Positions 34,408 through 43,903 are shown, counted from the first letter of the stretch. The stretch: 64,000 nucleotides of DNA from CAUVKI01 sp963552605 (GCA_963552605.1 CAUVKI010000006.1:1-64000), one strand, 5' to 3'. Made by a program: numbers and translations. The notes: generated from the sequence alone by a model not told the origin.

Positions 34408-35940
34408 ATGCTTGATCAGTCTTTAAAAGGTCAGCTTGGTCAATATTTGGGTTTATTGGAAAATGATGTTGTTTTAAGAGTAAGTTTGGGAGAGGGAAAG
34501 GGTTCACAGGAAGTGAAAGCTTTTTTGGAGGAGGTCGTTTCTCTCTCCGACAAGCTTTCGATTTCCTATGAAAAACTTCCGCTCTCCCCGAGCTTTGCCA
34601 TTGACCGCAAGGATAAAAAGACGGGAATAGTCTTTGCGGGGCTTCCGCTGGGACACGAATTTCAGTCATTTGTCCTTGCACTGCTCCAAGTGGGAGGACG
34701 TGCGCCGAAAATTACGGAGGAACAAAAGAACTCTATCCTTGCGATTGACGAGGAGCACAACTTTGAGACCTTTGTGAGTCTTTCTTGCCACAACTGTCCG
34801 GATGTGGTGCAGGGATTTAACATAATGTCCATATTAAATCCCAAGATAAGTCACACTATGATTGAGGGAGGAATGTTCCGAGAGCTTGTCGAGGAAAGGG
34901 GGATAATGGCAGTTCCTCAAATCTTCGACAATAAAAAGGAACTCGCCTCGGGAAGACAAACCCTTGACGATCTCATTACCCTCGTGTCGGGGAGCAGCAG
35001 TGCAAAGAAGCTTGATGACATTAAACCCTTTGATGTGCTTATAATCGGCGGAGGACCGGCAGGCGGAAGTGCCGCAATCTATTCGGCGAGAAAAGGACTT
35101 AGGACGGGCATTGTTGCGAAACAGTTCGGAGGTCAGGTCAATGACACTATGGGCATAGAGAACTATATAGGAATGGAATATACCGAAGGACCTATGCTTA
35201 TGCAAAAAGTCAGAGCGCATACCGAAAAATACGGTGTGGAGATTTACGAAAATCAAGTTGTCAAAGGGCTTGAAAAACTCTCCGACGGAAAGGTAAAGGT
35301 CGAGCTTGAAACCGGTTCTCATCTGATAAGCAGGACGGTGATTATCGCCACCGGTGCAAGGTGGAGAAATTTGGACGTACCGGGAGAGGCAAGGCTAAAG
35401 ACGAAGGGAGTTTGCTACTGTCCTCACTGCGACGGACCGCTTTTCAAAGATAAGCACGTGATTGTGGTGGGAGGAGGAAATTCCGCAGTGGAAGCGGCAA
35501 TAGATCTCTCGGCAATCGCAAGCAAAGTAACGGTAGTCCACCGCTCCAAAGAATTCAGAGCGGACAAGGTGCTTGAAGATAGGATGCGTGCGCTGAAAAA
35601 TGCTGTCATTCTGACAGAAGCCGTAACGGAAGAAATCACGGGAGATAAAAAAGTTACAGGGCTTAGATACAAACATAGGGAAACCGGAGAATTAAGCCAA
35701 ATCGACTGTGAGGGAATTTTTATCCAAATAGGGCTTGTGCCGAATACGGATTTTGTAAAAGGCACGATTGAAACGGACAAAGCCGGTCAAATCATTACGG
35801 ACGATTCAGGTCATACCAGCATTGAGGGAGTGTTTGCGGCAGGCGACTGCACAAATGCCAAATATAAACAGATTATCATCTCAATGGGCAGCGGAGCAAC
35901 CGCCGCCTTGGGAGCGTTTGATTATTTAATTCGTCATTGA
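34408..35940 (+). CDS. ahpF: Alkyl hydroperoxide reductase F-type NAD(P)H:peroxiredoxin oxidoreductase
   Basis: A 510-aa flavoprotein of full AhpF length. The N-terminal tandem thioredoxin-fold domain carries SCHNCPDVVQ (CxxC). It is followed by the thioredoxin-reductase-like part: FAD loop IIGGGPAGGSAAIYSARKG, active disulfide CPHCDG, NAD(P) loop VVGGGNSAVEAA, and the FAD-contacting GVFAAGDCT near the end. It passes electrons to AhpC encoded just upstream. Confidence 0.94.
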   Translation: MLDQSLKGQLGQYLGLLENDVVLRVSLGEGKGSQEVKAFLEEVVSLSDKLSISYEKLPLSPSFAIDRKDKKTGIVFAGLPLGHEFQSFVLALLQVGGRAPKITEEQKNSILAIDEEHNFETFVSLSCHNCPDVVQGFNIMSILNPKISHTMIEGGMFRELVEERGIMAVPQIFDNKKELASGRQTLDDLITLVSGSSSAKKLDDIKPFDVLIIGGGPAGGSAAIYSARKGLRTGIVAKQFGGQVNDTMGIENYIGMEYTEGPMLMQKVRAHTEKYGVEIYENQVVKGLEKLSDGKVKVELETGSHLISRTVIIATGARWRNLDVPGEARLKTKGVCYCPHCDGPLFKDKHVIVVGGGNSAVEAAIDLSAIASKVTVVHRSKEFRADKVLEDRMRALKNAVILTEAVTEEITGDKKVTGLRYKHRETGELSQIDCEGIFIQIGLVPNTDFVKGTIETDKAGQIITDDSGHTSIEGVFAAGDCTNAKYKQIIISMGSGATAALGAFDYLIRH

Positions 35941-35944
35941 TTAG

Positions 35945-35981
35945 AAAACTCCGCGGTGAGAGATCTCCGTGGAGTTTTTAT
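35945..35981 (+). terminator. ahpCF terminator
   Basis: AAAACTCCGCGG pairs imperfectly with CTCCGTGGAGTTTTT, followed by a T-rich run. Confidence 0.85.
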
Positions 35982-36014
35982 TTTGCAGAAAGATGTTAAA
36001 AATTTTTAACATTC

Positions 36015-36044
36015 TTGCATTTTGTTTTTTGTACCGTGTATAAT
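36015..36044 (+). promoter_or_regulatory. Promoter of the rpmG-secE-nusG transcript
   Basis: TTGCAT, 18 nt and TATAAT lie about 80 nt upstream of rpmG. A short AGCC/GGCT hairpin with a T-run (about 36057-36076) in the leader could act as a weak attenuator. Confidence 0.6.
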
Positions 36045-36124
36045 CAACAGGTCGAGAGCCTTAGGGCTTTTTTTATTGGCTCAAAAACTTAGGGCTTTGT
36101 GATCATTAAGACGGAGGTGGACTT

Positions 36125-36274
36125 GTGAGAGATCGAGTTGTTTTAGCCTGTGATGGGTGTAAAAGGCGAAATTACGTGACCAAAAAGAATAAGAAAAATA
36201 ATCCTGAGCGTATAGAGATGAAAAAGTATTGCAAATTTTGCAAGACGCATACGCTCCATAAAGAAACGAAGTAG
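36125..36274 (+). CDS. rpmG: Ribosomal protein L33
   Basis: A 49-aa protein starting at GTG (36125) after GGAGGTG. It begins [20 protein letters not shown] and ends [17 protein letters not shown]. The four cysteines (9, 12, 36, 39) form the zinc ribbon of the C+ form of L33. It is the standard first gene before secE and nusG in Firmicutes. Confidence 0.95.
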   Translation: MRDRVVLACDGCKRRNYVTKKNKKNNPERIEMKKYCKFCKTHTLHKETK

Positions 36275-36282
36275 GGTGCGAT

Positions 36283-36504
36283 ATGGCTAACGATCAAAAG
36301 AATGATGAGAAAAAAGATCAAGGCAGGATTAAAAATTATCTTAGGGGCGTTAAGGCTGAGAGAAAGAAAATTATCTGGCCGGGTAGAGATGAGGTAATAA
36401 AATATACCTCTGTGGTTATTGCGCTCAGCATTGCAGTAAGTCTTTTTGTGTTCTGTTTCGATCTTCTCTTTAACAGTGCCATTACCAAGCTTATTTCACT
36501 CTAG
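36283..36504 (+). CDS. secE: Preprotein translocase subunit SecE
   Basis: A 73-aa single-helix SecE of the Gram-positive type. The amphipathic segment LRGVKAERKKIIWPGRDEV, with the conserved K-x-x-WP, precedes one membrane helix (SVVIALSIAVSLFVFCFDLLF). It is part of SecYEG. Confidence 0.95.
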   Translation: MANDQKNDEKKDQGRIKNYLRGVKAERKKIIWPGRDEVIKYTSVVIALSIAVSLFVFCFDLLFNSAITKLISL

Positions 36505-36512
36505 GTGGTTTC

Positions 36513-37055
36513 ATGGCAGAGGAAACAAGAGAAGAAAAAGAAGCGCGTGCCAAGTGGTATGTGGTACATACTTATTCCGGATATGAAAAGAAAGTGAAAG
36601 CAAATCTTGAAAAGATGATTGAGAACCGAGGGTTTATTGATGACATTTTTGAGATTACCATTCCCACGGAGCAGTATGTCGATAAGAATGATAAGGCAAA
36701 ACTCAAAGAACGAAAACTCTTTCCGGGGTATGTTCTGGTCAAGATGATAAACACCAACGAATCGTGGTATCTTGTCAGAAATACAAACGGTGTGACGGGA
36801 TTTGTGGGAACGGGAGCTGAACCCGTGCCGCTTTCTCCTGAAGAGATGAGGTTTTTGGGAGTCAAAGGAGCTGCCCTTAAGCCCATGGATTTGGAAATCG
36901 GCGAAGTGGTAAAGATAAACGAGGGTCCCTTTGAAAGCTTTATCGGAACGGTTGAGAGTATGAACGAGGAAAGACGGCGAGTCAAGGTTTTTGTTTCAAT
37001 GTTCGGAAGAGAAACTTTGGTGGAAATGGATTACGACCAGTTGGCAAAAATGTAA
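36513..37055 (+). CDS. nusG: Transcription elongation/termination factor NusG
   Basis: A 180-aa protein. The NGN domain (KWYVVHTYSGYEKKVKANLE, LFPGYVLVKM, NTNGVTGFVG) is followed by a C-terminal KOW domain (GEVVKINEGPFESFIGTVES). It binds RNA polymerase. Confidence 0.96.
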   Translation: MAEETREEKEARAKWYVVHTYSGYEKKVKANLEKMIENRGFIDDIFEITIPTEQYVDKNDKAKLKERKLFPGYVLVKMINTNESWYLVRNTNGVTGFVGTGAEPVPLSPEEMRFLGVKGAALKPMDLEIGEVVKINEGPFESFIGTVESMNEERRRVKVFVSMFGRETLVEMDYDQLAKM

Positions 37056-37109
37056 CTTGAGTGGGAGGATTTATTCCGAAAACCACAATCGATTCTATGG
37101 AGGTGCAGT

Positions 37110-37532
37110 ATGGCTAAAAAAGTTGCCGCAATGGTGAAATTGCAAATTCCCGCAGGAAAAGCAACTCCTGCTCCGCCCGTAGGTACCGCTTTGGGACCTC
37201 ACGGTGTGAATATTATGCAGTTTACAAAAGAATTTAATGAGAAGACGAAAGATCAGGTAGGACTGATTATTCCGGTGGTTATGACGGTTTATGCGGATCG
37301 TTCGTTCTCCTTTATAACAAAGACGCCGCCGGCTGCGATTCTGATTAAAAAGGCTTGCAAGATTGAGAAAGCTTCAGGCGTGCCGAATAAACAGAAAGTT
37401 GCTAAGATAAGCAAGGAAGATGTGAAAAAAATTGCCGAAACCAAAATGCCCGACTTAAACGCCTCAAGCCTTGAGGCTGCAATAAGTATGATTAGAGGAA
37501 CGGCAAGAAGTATGGGAGTTGAGTGTGAGTAG
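37110..37532 (+). CDS. rplK: Ribosomal protein L11
   Basis: A 140-aa protein, usual length. [20 protein letters not shown] at the N-terminus and the C-terminal rRNA-binding domain ending [13 protein letters not shown]. Confidence 0.97.
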   Translation: MAKKVAAMVKLQIPAGKATPAPPVGTALGPHGVNIMQFTKEFNEKTKDQVGLIIPVVMTVYADRSFSFITKTPPAAILIKKACKIEKASGVPNKQKVAKISKEDVKKIAETKMPDLNASSLEAAISMIRGTARSMGVECE

Positions 37533-37574
37533 TAGTGGGAGGATTATTCCGTTTGTACCACAAGGAGGGACTGA

Positions 37575-38276
37575 ATGAAAAAGGGAAAGAGATATAAGGA
37601 AAGTGCAAAGCTTGTAGATCGTTCCGTGTTGTATGATGTGGAAGAAGCTTTCGACTTGGTGCTTAAGACCGGAGTGGCAAAGTTCGATGAAACCATAGAT
37701 CTTTCGATTCGATTGGGAGTAGATCCGAGACACGCCGACCAACAGGTCAGAGGCGTAATAGTATTGCCCAACGGAACCGGAAAGAGCAAAAAGGTTTTGG
37801 TGCTTGCAAAAGCTGATAAGATTAAAGAAGCTTTGGACGCAGGAGCGGACTTTGCAGGTTCGGAAGAGTATGTGCAAAAAATCCAGACTGAAAATTGGTT
37901 TGATTTTGATGTGATTGTGGCAACTCCCGATATGATGGGAACGGTCGGAAAACTCGGAAAGGTTTTAGGACCGAAAGGTCTTATGCCAAACCCCAAGAGC
38001 GGAACCGTTACATTTGAGGTTGCAAAAGCCGTTTCCGAGATTAAAGCCGGCAAGGTCGAGTACCGTGTGGATAAGACTAGCATTATCAATGTGCCGATTG
38101 GAAAGAAATCATTCGGAAAAGAAAAGCTGATTGAAAATTTCAAGGCGCTTATGGGAGCTGTTGTCAAGGCTAAACCTTCCGCAAGCAAGGGGAAATATTT
38201 AAAGACGGTGGCTATTTCCGCCACAATGGGTCCGGGGATTAAGTTGAACGGGCAAAAGTTAATGGATTTATCTTGA
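37575..38276 (+). CDS. rplA: Ribosomal protein L1
   Basis: A 233-aa protein with the family segments [38 protein letters not shown] and [19 protein letters not shown]1 usually autoregulates the L11-L1 transcript. Confidence 0.97.
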   Translation: MKKGKRYKESAKLVDRSVLYDVEEAFDLVLKTGVAKFDETIDLSIRLGVDPRHADQQVRGVIVLPNGTGKSKKVLVLAKADKIKEALDAGADFAGSEEYVQKIQTENWFDFDVIVATPDMMGTVGKLGKVLGPKGLMPNPKSGTVTFEVAKAVSEIKAGKVEYRVDKTSIINVPIGKKSFGKEKLIENFKALMGAVVKAKPSASKGKYLKTVAISATMGPGIKLNGQKLMDLS

Positions 38277-38289
38277 TTTTTTGAAGTGA

Positions 38290-38402
38290 TTGATATAAAA
38301 TTTGAAAACCGCAGACAGCAGGTACAAAAATAAATCCTGCCGAGGTAAGACAAGCTTGGATTTTTCAGTCTCCTCGTGTTTGTTTGCGAGGAGATTTTTT
38401 TG
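38290..38402 (+). ncRNA. L10 leader (ribosomal protein autoregulatory RNA) with terminator
   Basis: The stretch ACCGCAGACAGCAGGT ... AAATCCTGCCGAGGT is the conserved core of the Firmicutes rplJL leader that binds L10(L12)4. It is followed by an intrinsic terminator, TCTCCTCG / CGAGGAGA with seven T (38369-38401), just upstream of rplJ. In the known mechanism excess L10 complex favours termination. Confidence 0.88.
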
Positions 38403-38417
38403 TGCGGAGGTGAGAAT

Positions 38418-38951
38418 ATGAAGGATAAGGTACTCCAAGCTAAACAGGCTGTGGTGAGCGAGATAAAGGAAAAGATTGATCGTGCTCAGGCTGTTGTGCT
38501 TATGGATTACAGAGGACTGACCGTTGATGAAGCAACGGAGCTTAGAAGGCAATTCCGTGAAGCGGGTGTGGAATATAAAGTCTATAAGAACACTATGATG
38601 CGATTTGCTTTCAAAGAAGCGGGACTTGAAGATTTCAACAAAAATCTTACAGGACCCAACTCCATAGCTTTCGGATATGACGACCCTGTGGGTGTCGCAA
38701 AGGTTTCCAAGGAATTTTCAAAAACTCATGAAAAATTGGAAATAAAGGCAGGTCTTGTTGAGGGTAAACCGGTTTCCGTTTCCGAAATTGAAAGACTTGC
38801 AGCATTGCCTTCAAGAGAAGTGTTGTTGGCACAGTTGCTTGGCGGTTTGAATGCGCCTATCCAAGGATTTGCAAATGTGCTTAACGGCACTATAAAAGGT
38901 TTGGTTGTTGCACTTAACGCAATTCAAGAGAAAAAAGCCCAAGAGGCATAA
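38418..38951 (+). CDS. rplJ: Ribosomal protein L10
   Basis: A 177-aa protein starting at the ATG preceded by GGAGGTG. Landmarks: VVLMDYRGLTVDEATELRRQ and EYKVYKNTMMRFA. The C-terminal helix binds L7/L12 dimers. Regulated by the leader upstream. Confidence 0.96.
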   Translation: MKDKVLQAKQAVVSEIKEKIDRAQAVVLMDYRGLTVDEATELRRQFREAGVEYKVYKNTMMRFAFKEAGLEDFNKNLTGPNSIAFGYDDPVGVAKVSKEFSKTHEKLEIKAGLVEGKPVSVSEIERLAALPSREVLLAQLLGGLNAPIQGFANVLNGTIKGLVVALNAIQEKKAQEA

Positions 38952-38968
38952 ATTAAGGAGGAAAGAAA

Positions 38969-39349
38969 ATGAGCGAAAAAGTTGAAAAATTAATTGAAAT
39001 GGTAAAGGAACTCTCCGTTTTGGAGCTTGCAGAAACTGTTAAAGCTTTGGAGGAGGAGTTTGGAGTATCCGCAGCGGCTCCCGTTGCAGTGGCAGCACCC
39101 GTAGCAGGCGCAGCGGCAGCACCCGCAGCTGAAGAACAAACTGAATTTAATGTAATTTTGGCGTCCGCAGGAGCGGAAAAGATCAAGGTTATTAAGGTTG
39201 TAAGAGAGCTTACCGGCTTAGGTTTGAAAGAAGCGAAGGCTTTGGTTGACGAAGCTCCCAAGCCCTTAAAAGAATCTGTTTCAAAAGAAGAGGCGGAAGA
39301 CATCAAAAAGAAATTGGAAGAAGTCGGAGCAAAAATCGAGCTTAAGTAG
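38969..39349 (+). CDS. rplL: Ribosomal protein L7/L12
   Basis: A 126-aa protein: N-terminal dimer domain, Ala-rich hinge ([19 protein letters not shown]), and C-terminal factor-binding domain with [20 protein letters not shown]. rpoB would be expected next but is absent from the window. Confidence 0.97.
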   Translation: MSEKVEKLIEMVKELSVLELAETVKALEEEFGVSAAAPVAVAAPVAGAAAAPAAEEQTEFNVILASAGAEKIKVIKVVRELTGLGLKEAKALVDEAPKPLKESVSKEEAEDIKKKLEEVGAKIELK

Positions 39350-39358
39350 TTATCTGAA

Positions 39359-39382
39359 TCGGGGAAATTTCCCCGATTTTTT
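39359..39382 (+). terminator. rplJL terminator
   Basis: TCGGGG pairs with CCCCGA around AAATTT, followed by six T. Confidence 0.9.
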
Positions 39383-39490
39383 ATCGGCACAAAAAAGCTA
39401 TGGAATGACTTGTGGTGGTATAGTCGATTAATATTATTCTTCCTTTGTGTATGGCGGTATATGAGTTATTTTTATGTTGTACGGAATATG

Positions 39491-39658
39491 TTATATTTTG
39501 AATTTCTCCTTTAAAAATTCACTTACCCTTTTATTTTCCACCCATTGGTGTATTTGACTTATGTTTTTTAACCCACAGACACTTCCGAGTATGACGATAT
39601 ATTTTATTTCTTTGAAAATTGATTTCCGTAGGAAACTTAATGCGCGTATTGCGTTTTC
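39491..39658 (-). pseudogene. Transposase-like remnant (possibly ISAs1 N-terminal domain)
   Basis: The minus strand holds an open stretch without a start codon. It reads ENAIRALSFLRKSIFKEIKY, continues YIVILGSVCGLKNISQIHQW, and ends VENKRVSEFLKEKFKI. The pattern recalls the N-terminal accessory domain of ISAs1-type transposases, but the match is from memory and partial. It lies between the rplL terminator and the conjugative element. Confidence 0.35.
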
Positions 39659-39742
39659 GATATTTTATGCGGTATTATTAAAATAGTTTTGGAAGTGATT
39701 TATGAGTGTTTATTATAAACTTTAATAACTAACCCTCAAACC

Positions 39743-40007
39743 CCTTGAAATACAAGGAAATTTGCAAGAGTACAAGTTGAATTTACTACCAATTTACTAC
39801 TTTTGAGGAAAGAGCCTTGATGTGCTGTAAAACTCTTGCAGATAGGAACATTCTAGCACAGATAGCACAAAGCATGTTGTGAGGATCAAAACTAAATAGG
39901 AAATCGTAAAAGCGGTGTTCTTTCGCTTCTGTTAAAGGAAGCATAGGATGCCGCTTTTTTCATGCCCATGTTACGAAGTAGAGGTAAATAAGGGCTTGAA
40001 ATACAAG
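39743..40007 (+). repeat. Repeated palindrome CTTGAAATACAAG at the element's left edge
   Basis: CCTTGAAATACAAGG (39743-39757) and CTTGAAATACAAG (39995-40007) lie 251 nt apart. They could be recombinase arm sites, part of an att site or initiator-binding sites. Confidence 0.4.
39908..39960 (+). terminator. Hairpin with T-run in the element's leader
   Basis: AAAGCGG pairs with CCGCTTT across a 33-nt loop, followed by T residues. Between 39760 and 40107 there is no gene I can support. Confidence 0.6.
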
Positions 40008-40016
40008 GCTTTCAGA

Positions 40017-40072
40017 GGGCGGTTTTGAAAAAGTAAGGGAAATATACCTTTTCTTTCAAAATTGCCCTTTTA
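40017..40072 (+). promoter_or_regulatory. Long imperfect hairpin upstream of the element's first gene
   Basis: GGGCGGTTTTGAAA and TTTCAAAATTGCCC pair around an inner stem (AAGGGAAATATACCTT) and are followed by four T, about 40 nt before the first gene. It could be an attenuator or an initiation structure. Confidence 0.55.
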
Positions 40073-40107
40073 CTGCGTAACAAATAAAAAACGAAAGGAG
40101 TATCCGC

Positions 40108-41007
40108 ATGGCAGTTTTCAGAGTAGAGAAAAACAAAGGCTATACCGTCATGAGCAATCATCATCTGCGAAACAAAGAGCTAACGCTAAAAGCAAAGGGC
40201 TTGCTCTCACAGATGCTTTCACTTCCGGAAAACTGGGACTATACCCTTGCCGGACTTTCCCATATCAACAAAGAAAGTATCGATGCCATTCGTACCGCTG
40301 TCTTGGAGCTTGAAAAGACAGGATATATCGAAAGGTCGCAAGGCAGGGATGAGAAAGGAAAAATGACAGCTATTACCTATACCATTTATGAGCAGCCGCA
40401 AAATCCGGTATTGGAAAATCCAACATCGGATAAGCCGGTATTGGAAAATCCGACAACGGATAATCCGACGTCGGAAAATCCAATGCAATTAAATAAAGAT
40501 ATACAAAAAACTGATCTATCAAAAAAAGAAGAAATAAATAAAGATGGATTAAGTACCGATTCCATTCCTATCCTTTCCCCTAACCCCTCTCCTTTGAGAG
40601 AGCCGCCTTTATCAGAAAAGAACGGAAAGGAAGAAAAAGACGCATACAAAATCTATGAGGAACTCATCAAGGACAATATCGAGTATGAACACCTCATAAA
40701 TGCAAAACGTCTTGACCGTGATCGCATTGATGAAATTCTTGACCTCATTCTTGAAACCGTATGCAGCAAAAGAAAAAGAATCTTAATTGCAGGCGACGAA
40801 TACCCGGCAGAGCTTGTGAAGGCAAAATTCATGAAGCTTAACAGCGAACATATTGAATTTGTCCTTAACTGTATGCAGGAAAACACAACGAAAGTCAGAA
40901 ACATCAAACAGTATCTAAAGGCGGCACTTTTTAATGCTCCGTCCACAATAGGAAACTATTACACCTCACTTGTAAATCACGATATGTACGGAAGAAACGA
41001 CTTCTAA
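40108..41007 (+). CDS. DnaD-like replication initiator/helix-turn-helix protein of the conjugative element
   Basis: A 299-aa protein. The N-terminal HTH domain (MAVFRVEKNKGYTVMSNHHL, DYTLAGLSHINKESIDAIRT) is typical of the first gene of Tn1549-like elements. A hydrophilic linker contains the tandem repeat VLENPTSDKP / VLENPTTDNP. The C-terminal domain (from about residue 195, DRIDEILDLILETVCSKRKR) corresponds to the DUF6017 part. Probably starts replication or transfer-linked processing of the element. Confidence 0.8.
   Translation: MAVFRVEKNKGYTVMSNHHLRNKELTLKAKGLLSQMLSLPENWDYTLAGLSHINKESIDAIRTAVLELEKTGYIERSQGRDEKGKMTAITYTIYEQPQNPVLENPTSDKPVLENPTTDNPTSENPMQLNKDIQKTDLSKKEEINKDGLSTDSIPILSPNPSPLREPPLSEKNGKEEKDAYKIYEELIKDNIEYEHLINAKRLDRDRIDEILDLILETVCSKRKRILIAGDEYPAELVKAKFMKLNSEHIEFVLNCMQENTTKVRNIKQYLKAALFNAPSTIGNYYTSLVNHDMYGRNDF
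40405..40488 (+). repeat. In-gene tandem repeat, 30-bp unit
   Basis: Two 30-bp copies starting CCGGTATTGGAAAATCC (40405-40434, 40435-40464) and a partial third encode the ENPT-rich linker of the initiator protein. Confidence 0.8.
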
Positions 41008-41020
41008 AGGAGAAATCACT

Positions 41021-41242
41021 ATGAAACAGGGAGCCCTTATCTTTGACGAATACCGCGACCTTTATGAGATCCGTTTTGACTTGAAAGACTACTTAGGAGG
41101 TCTTTATCCCGGAGATCAGTTTGAAGTCTTTGCCTATGGAAAGTGGAAGCCCACCGAGATAGATATAGACAAAAACGATGAATGGTACCTGAAAGGAATA
41201 CGGGGAAATATAAACGGGCTTCGGGTAAGAGTTAAGGAATAA
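41021..41242 (+). CDS. DUF5348-like small protein of the conjugative element
   Basis: A 73-aa protein (ALIFDEYRDLYEIRFDLKDY ... LKGIRGNINGLRVRVKE). Such genes regularly follow the initiator gene in this class of elements; the function is unknown. A good AAAGGAG site. Confidence 0.7.
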   Translation: MKQGALIFDEYRDLYEIRFDLKDYLGGLYPGDQFEVFAYGKWKPTEIDIDKNDEWYLKGIRGNINGLRVRVKE

Positions 41243-41276
41243 AAAAATTTCAGAGAACAGGAAAGGAGGATGACAG

Positions 41277-41759
41277 TTGCAGGATGAAATAAACGAAAAA
41301 GTAATTGCCCTGTATATTAAGGGTGGAAAAATTACAGCAAGGTTGTTGCAAAAGGCAATAAAGATTTTTCTTGCCGAAATTAAAAAACAATCTTTAAAAC
41401 AGCAGCTTCCCCACGGGAAACAAAGTCTGGAACAGCTTATGAAGCAAAATACAGGTATTTCCAATATCGAAATCACGGATAAAAACATCAAAGCCTTTGA
41501 AGCGACGGCAAAGAAATACGGAATCGACTTTGCACTGAAAAAAGACAGCAGCACTTCGCCGCCCCGGCACCTTGTATTTTTTAAGGGTCGGGATGCGGAT
41601 GTTCTAAAGGCGGCATTTACCGAGTTTTCACAAAAGAAATTGTCAAGGGAAAAGCTGCCCTCTATAAGAAAAGTGCTTTCCGCCTTTAAGGAGCAGGCGA
41701 AGGCAATCAACAAAGGACGAGATATCGTAAAACATAAGGACAGGGGGATTGAGAGATGA
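41277..41759 (+). CDS. PcfB family protein (DUF3801)
   Basis: A 160-aa protein starting at TTG 41277 after GGAAAGGAGGATGA. The central KQNTGISNIEITDKNIKAFE and RHLVFFKGRDADVLKAAFTE match the PcfB/DUF3801 family. It is usually encoded directly before the VirD4-type coupling protein and is thought to act with it or with the relaxosome. Its stop overlaps the next ATG by 4 nt. Confidence 0.82.
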   Translation: MQDEINEKVIALYIKGGKITARLLQKAIKIFLAEIKKQSLKQQLPHGKQSLEQLMKQNTGISNIEITDKNIKAFEATAKKYGIDFALKKDSSTSPPRHLVFFKGRDADVLKAAFTEFSQKKLSREKLPSIRKVLSAFKEQAKAINKGRDIVKHKDRGIER

Positions 41760-43521
41760 CGGAAGAAACAAAGAAACAAATTTTACTGCATCTGCCTTAT
41801 CTGGTCTTTGTCTATCTCTTTGACAAAATAGCACAGGGCTTTCGATTATCCTACGGCATGGATTTTGGAACAAAGCTTCTGCACTTTCCAAAAGGTTTGA
41901 CAGAAGCCTTTTCTTCACTCTTTATCAGCTTTCACTTATCCGATCTTTTTATCGGAATTATAGCAGCGGCAATCGTTCGCCTTGCCATTTATGTGAAAGG
42001 AAAAAATGCAAAAAAATACAGGAAAGGTACAGAGTACGGCTCCGCCCGTTTTGGAAATAAAAAAGACACAAAACCATATACGGATCCCGTCTTTAGAAAT
42101 AACATTCCTCTCACAAAAACGGAGTGCATTACCATGAACAGCCGTCCGAAAAATCCGAAGTATGCAAGAAACAAAAACATTCTTGTGGTCGGAGGCTCAG
42201 GAAGCGGAAAGACGAGATTTTTCGTCAAGCCGTCCCTTATGCAAATGCACAGCTCCTATGTTGTTACCGACCCGAAAGGCGAACTGCTTCTTTCCTGCGG
42301 ACAGCTCCTTAAGCGAGGCGGATATAAAATCAAGGTGCTTAATACCATCAATTTCAAAAAGTCCATGAGGTATAACCCCTTTGCATATATCAGAAGCGAA
42401 AAGGACATTTTGAAGCTGGTAAATACCATTATCATGAATACCAAAGGAGACGGCGAAAAATCCGGTGAGGATTTCTGGACGAAATCGGAACGACTTTTCT
42501 ACTGTGCCCTGATCGGATATATCTTTTATGAAGCACCGGAGGAGGAAAAGAATTTTACCACGCTTCTTGAAATGATAAACGCATCGGAGGCAAGGGAGGA
42601 CGATCCGGAATTTCAAAGTCCAGTGGATCTCATGTTTCAGAGGTTAGAGGAAAAAGACCCGGAGCATTTTGCGGTAAGGCAGTATAAAAAGTTTCTCCTT
42701 TCCGCCGGCAAAACAAGATCCTCAATCCTCATTTCCTGCGGCGCCCGCCTTACATAAGAGAGCTTCGGGAGCTACTGGAAAAGGACGAAATGGAGCTTGA
42801 TGCCATAGGCGATCGCAAAATGGCACTGTTTGTTATCATTTCCGATACTGACGATACTTTCAACTTTGTCGTATCCATTCTTTACACACAGCTTTTTAAC
42901 CTGCTCTGTGATAAGGCGGATGACGTGTACGGCGGAAGGCTCCCCGTTCATGTGCGCTGCCTTTTGGACGAGTTTGCAAATATCGGGCAGATTCCAAAAT
43001 TTGAAAAACTCATTGCTACCATCCGAAGCCGTGAAATATCGGCTTCTATTATTTTGCAGTCGCAGTCCCAGCTTAAAGCAATCTATAAAGACAATGCGGA
43101 CACCATCACGGGAAATTGCGACAGCTTCCTTTTTCTTGGCGGAAAGGAAAAAACAACCCTGAAAGAAGTATCGGAAATACTTGGAAAGGAAACCATAGAC
43201 AGCTTCAATACTTCCGAAACAAGAGGACGGGAACTATCCCACGGATTGAACTATCAAAAGCTCGGCAAAGAACTTATGACACAGGATGAAATCGCAGTAA
43301 TGGACGGCGGTAAATGCATCCTGCAGATAAGAGGCGTAAGATCTTTCTTTTCGGATAAGTATGATATTACAAAGCATCCCAACTACAAATATCTTTCCGA
43401 TTTTGATAAGAAAAATACCTTTGACACGGAAAGGTATATCAAACGCCGTCCAGCCGTCGTAAAGCAAAATGAAGTCTTTGACTACTACGAAATTGATGCA
43501 GAAGAACTGACGGAAGAATAA
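41756..43521 (+). pseudogene. VirD4/TraG type IV coupling protein, frameshifted
   Basis: The first part (41756-42757) contains the N-terminal membrane region, Walker A GGSGSGKTRFF and VTDPKGELL. It ends SILISCGARLT and stops. The second part resumes in another frame right away (ELRELLEKDEMELDAIGDRK) and includes Walker B-like VRCLLDEFANIGQIPKFEKL. In relatives the join reads CGARLAPFDIRELRELL, so about 10 nt (coding for APFD) are missing near 42753. The lesion should abolish the coupling ATPase unless the second half is made separately. Confidence 0.85.
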
Positions 43522-43676
43522 ATTAAGGAGGAATAGCCTGATATATAAAGCAGCAGTATATAGAGCGCGGGCACCTGATGCCTGAATGCTTATCCGCCTA
43601 TACGGAGGTTTTTTTATTAGGAAATCAAACACACAAAATTATGTTTAGCCGAAATAACGGCAGAAAGGATGATTCT

Positions 43677-43892
43677 ATGGCATTTTTTAATTCAGCAGTC
43701 GGAGTATTACAAACACTTGTTATCGCACTTGGCGCAGGACTTGGAATCTGGGGCATTGTAAACCTTTTGGAAGGATATGGTAATGACAATCCCGGAGCGA
43801 AGTCGCAGGGAATTAAGCAGCTGATGGCAGGCGGTGGTGTTGCTCTTATCGGTACAACCCTTGTTCCGCTTCTTCGCGGACTTTTCGGATAA
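43677..43892 (+). CDS. Maff2 family protein (VirB2/TrbC-like pilin candidate)
   Basis: A 71-aa protein with two hydrophobic segments (LQTLVIALGAGLGIWGIVNL and MAGGGVALIGTTLVPLLRG). I start at ATG 43677 with AGAAAGG upstream. Maff2 proteins occupy the VirB2/TrbC pilin position in Tn1549-type transfer regions. Confidence 0.82.
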   Translation: MAFFNSAVGVLQTLVIALGAGLGIWGIVNLLEGYGNDNPGAKSQGIKQLMAGGGVALIGTTLVPLLRGLFG

Positions 43893-43903
43893 GGAGGTAA
43901 CAC

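Noticed and set aside
36057..36090. Possible riboswitch upstream of rpmG
   Set aside because: Only a 4-bp AGCC/GGCT stem with a T-run is seen; no known aptamer core.
39400..39740. CRISPR-like or tRNA gene at the element junction
   Set aside because: No regularly spaced repeats and no cloverleaf; only a transposase-like scar and AT-rich sequence.
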